DNA of 6,595 nucleotides, taken from the NCBI GenBank assembly GCA_020852155.1, contig JADZBJ010000065.1:1-6595 (forward strand), read 5' to 3'. Shown piece after piece: positions 4,721-6,595 of the stretch (positions are counted from its first letter, which is position 1; the number at the start of each line of letters is the position of its first letter). This stretch comes from Saprospiraceae bacterium. Its GTDB lineage: Bacteria > Bacteroidota > Bacteroidia > Chitinophagales > Saprospiraceae. The position numbers were made by a program, and so were the translations under genes. The notes under the pieces were generated by a model. It was not told where the DNA came from and did no database searches. It saw only the letters and a program-made list of their open reading frames with translations.

Positions 4721-6592
4721 ATGCACATCAAAAATTGCGTTCTGCTACTCACCATCCTGTTGTCATTCAGTGCCCGCTTGTTGGCTCAACTTCCTGAAAT
4801 TGAATTGCACCCCGGAATAGTCATCACACAAAGTTGCCGTGTAAAATTCGGTCGCTATTCGTTGCCTGTGGCGCCGGGCGATACCTCAAAAGGACAGATT
4901 CAGGTGCGCGGAAACAACCTCGTGATTGACTTTCAACAGGCAGAATTGGTAAGCACCGCTGACCCTCAGCACCCCGATTTGTTTCAGGGCATCGCCATTG
5001 ACATTTCCGGTGCAGGTATCGAATTGAAAAACGCGCGGATTCGAGGGTTTAAAATTGCCCTTTTCGCGTATGACGCGCCGCGTTTGCGCCTGGAAAACAA
5101 CGATTTTTCCTATAACTATCGCCCGCGCCTCCTGTCTGGCCGCGAAAAGGAGAATGAAGCAGACTGGCTCAGTTACCACCACAATGAACGCGACGAATGG
5201 ATGCGCTATGGCTCAGGTATGTACCTGCGCAACTGCGATGGCTCGGTCGTGCGCGGATGCCGGATCACGGGCTGTCAAAACGCATTGTTGATGACCCAAT
5301 CTGACAGTTGCCTGATCTATAACAATGTATTTCAGTTCAATTCAGGTCTGGGCATCGGCTTGTATCGAAGCAGTCATAACCGATTGATGCACAATAAATT
5401 GGACTGGAATGTGCGTGGCTATTCACACGGCTTTTATGCGCGCGGACAAGATTCGGCAGGTATTCTGCTTTACGAACAAAGTAGTGATAACCTCATTGCC
5501 TATAATTCAGTTACGCACTGTGGCGACGGGCTTTTTCTGTGGGCCGGACAAAGCACAATGGACACCGGACTCGGCGGTTGTAATGACAATTACATTTTCG
5601 GAAATGATTTCAGCCATGCGCCGACCAACGGCATCGAAGTGACGTTTTCAAGAAATAATATTCGGGGCAATATCGTGCGGGAGTGTACTTATGGCATTTG
5701 GGGTGGCTATAGTTTTGGCTCGACCATCATGGGTAATTACCTGGCTGAATGCCGCTATGGTGTGGCCATCGAACATGGTCAGGACAACATCATCAGGCAG
5801 AACCTTTTTCAGGATGATACCATTGGCATACAACTTTGGGCAAGGGATAAACAACCTGAAGATTGGGCCTACGCACAAAAGCGCGATACGCGAAGCCGCA
5901 ACTGTAAAATTGACAGAAATGTCTTTCTGAATACACGCAAGCCCTTGAAAATCAATGCCTCAAGTAACGTTGCCATCAATGGTGAAAACCTGTTTTTCGA
6001 CTTTGAACGCTTGTTGGAAACGAGCAAGCCCAACGATAGCCTCACTTTTTTGCGCAATGATATTTACGGCACTACTGCCGAAATTGCCGAAACCTGGGCC
6101 ACGCCGGCCTTGCAGAAAAACCGCAGTCTGAATTTCTCCTATCCCGATAAAAATCCTGAAAATCCGTTTGCTGCACTGGATATTCCGCTACGGGAATTGA
6201 ACGAGCCGGATAGCCTCGCCGACGGTATGTTGGCGGCCTTGCCGCCCAAATTTCCGAGGGGGCGTCAGTTTATTATTATGGGCGAGTGGGGGCCGTTTGA
6301 TTTTCGCCGTCCCGAGGCCATTCTGGACACGCTGGCTGGCCGACAATATTCGCTTGTCCTGCTGGGTCCATCGGGTGACTGGCAGATCAAATCCATGAAA
6401 GGAGTGAAAAACATCAGCGTCCGCAAAGGGATTGTCCCGGCTACTATAAATTTTGAACGCGAACCGAACAGTCCGGAAGTCAGGATTGATTTTACGTACT
6501 CCAGTCCGCAAGCCATCACGACAGTACATGGTGAAAAAATACCTGCGGGGCAATCCTACTCATTTCATTTTCAACACGTGAAAAAAGAGTGA
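4721..6592 (+). CDS. Secreted right-handed parallel beta-helix protein
   Basis: The 623-residue protein has a signal peptide (LLLTILLSFSARLLA, probable cleavage after Ala22, leaving QLPEIEL). Residues about 60-430 form a right-handed parallel beta-helix, shown by recurring coil units with an Asn at the turn: NNDFSYN (126), NNVFQFN (201), HNKLDWN (224), YNSVTHC (261), GNDFSHA (295), GNIVREC (316), GNYLAEC (338), QNLFQDD (360) and RNVFLN (399). Many are spaced about 21-23 residues, as in the NosD/CASH and pectate-lyase-like families. A dense polar patch (YSHGFYARGQDSAGILLYEQ, 234-252; CGDGLFLWAG; HAPTNGIEVTFSRN, 299-312) could be the ligand or catalytic groove. Residues about 515-620 look like a beta-sandwich (GEWGPFDFRRPEA, later strands). 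The substrate is unknown; polysaccharide binding or cleavage is the general family expectation, not shown here. The TGA stop follows an A6 run almost at the window edge, so the C-terminus may be incomplete. Confidence 0.86.
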   Translation: MHIKNCVLLLTILLSFSARLLAQLPEIELHPGIVITQSCRVKFGRYSLPVAPGDTSKGQIQVRGNNLVIDFQQAELVSTADPQHPDLFQGIAIDISGAGIELKNARIRGFKIALFAYDAPRLRLENNDFSYNYRPRLLSGREKENEADWLSYHHNERDEWMRYGSGMYLRNCDGSVVRGCRITGCQNALLMTQSDSCLIYNNVFQFNSGLGIGLYRSSHNRLMHNKLDWNVRGYSHGFYARGQDSAGILLYEQSSDNLIAYNSVTHCGDGLFLWAGQSTMDTGLGGCNDNYIFGNDFSHAPTNGIEVTFSRNNIRGNIVRECTYGIWGGYSFGSTIMGNYLAECRYGVAIEHGQDNIIRQNLFQDDTIGIQLWARDKQPEDWAYAQKRDTRSRNCKIDRNVFLNTRKPLKINASSNVAINGENLFFDFERLLETSKPNDSLTFLRNDIYGTTAEIAETWATPALQKNRSLNFSYPDKNPENPFAALDIPLRELNEPDSLADGMLAALPPKFPRGRQFIIMGEWGPFDFRRPEAILDTLAGRQYSLVLLGPSGDWQIKSMKGVKNISVRKGIVPATINFEREPNSPEVRIDFTYSSPQAITTVHGEKIPAGQSYSFHFQHVKKE

Positions 6593-6595
6593 TTA

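Noticed and set aside
4544..4820. Short open frames on both strands across the 4638-4704 palindrome, both encoding peptides with LETPVSS
   Set aside because: The same peptide appears on both strands only because the DNA is a perfect inverted repeat. The frames overlap the real flanking genes and have no other support.

Overview
The window looks like chromosomal DNA of a Bacteroidota bacterium, possibly of the Saprospiria type. This is an inference from protein style and from the short AT-rich repeats in the gaps; no marker gene is present. Supporting signs are the gene order transsulfuration-type PLP enzyme, metX, stand-alone homoserine dehydrogenase; weak or A-rich ribosome binding regions; an exported thioredoxin-fold protein with a DUF4369-like front end; and a large secreted beta-helix protein.

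Left part (1-2364, + strand): a methionine-branch operon. It opens with the last 34 codons of a Cys/Met-metabolism PLP enzyme, followed after 5 bp by metX (homoserine O-acyltransferase) and after 9 bp by a homoserine dehydrogenase. Together these would make homoserine, activate it as an O-acyl ester and exchange the acyl group for sulfur. The dehydrogenase has Gln where my alignment to the yeast enzyme expects the catalytic Lys.

Middle (2365-3180): a convergent gap holds a likely terminator for the met operon, a perfect 30-bp inverted repeat with a 3-nt loop, and a 14-bp tandem repeat that runs into the stop codon of bcp. The bcp gene (- strand) encodes a peroxiredoxin of the Bcp/PrxQ type. 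A 121-bp divergent gap separates it from the next gene.

Right part (3181-6592, + strand): two genes for exported proteins. The first is a TlpA-like thioredoxin-fold protein with a WCSSC active site behind about 340 residues of other sequence. The second is a 623-residue right-handed parallel beta-helix protein. The 106-bp gap between them contains a second large palindrome, a perfect 27-bp inverted repeat in which each arm is itself a palindrome.

The ordinary genes are well recognised. The parts least explained by known features are the two nested palindromes, which have different sequences but similar design, and the short-period tandem repeats that overlap gene ends. They look like dispersed REP/BIME-type or lineage-specific intergenic elements, but only a genome-wide search could show this.
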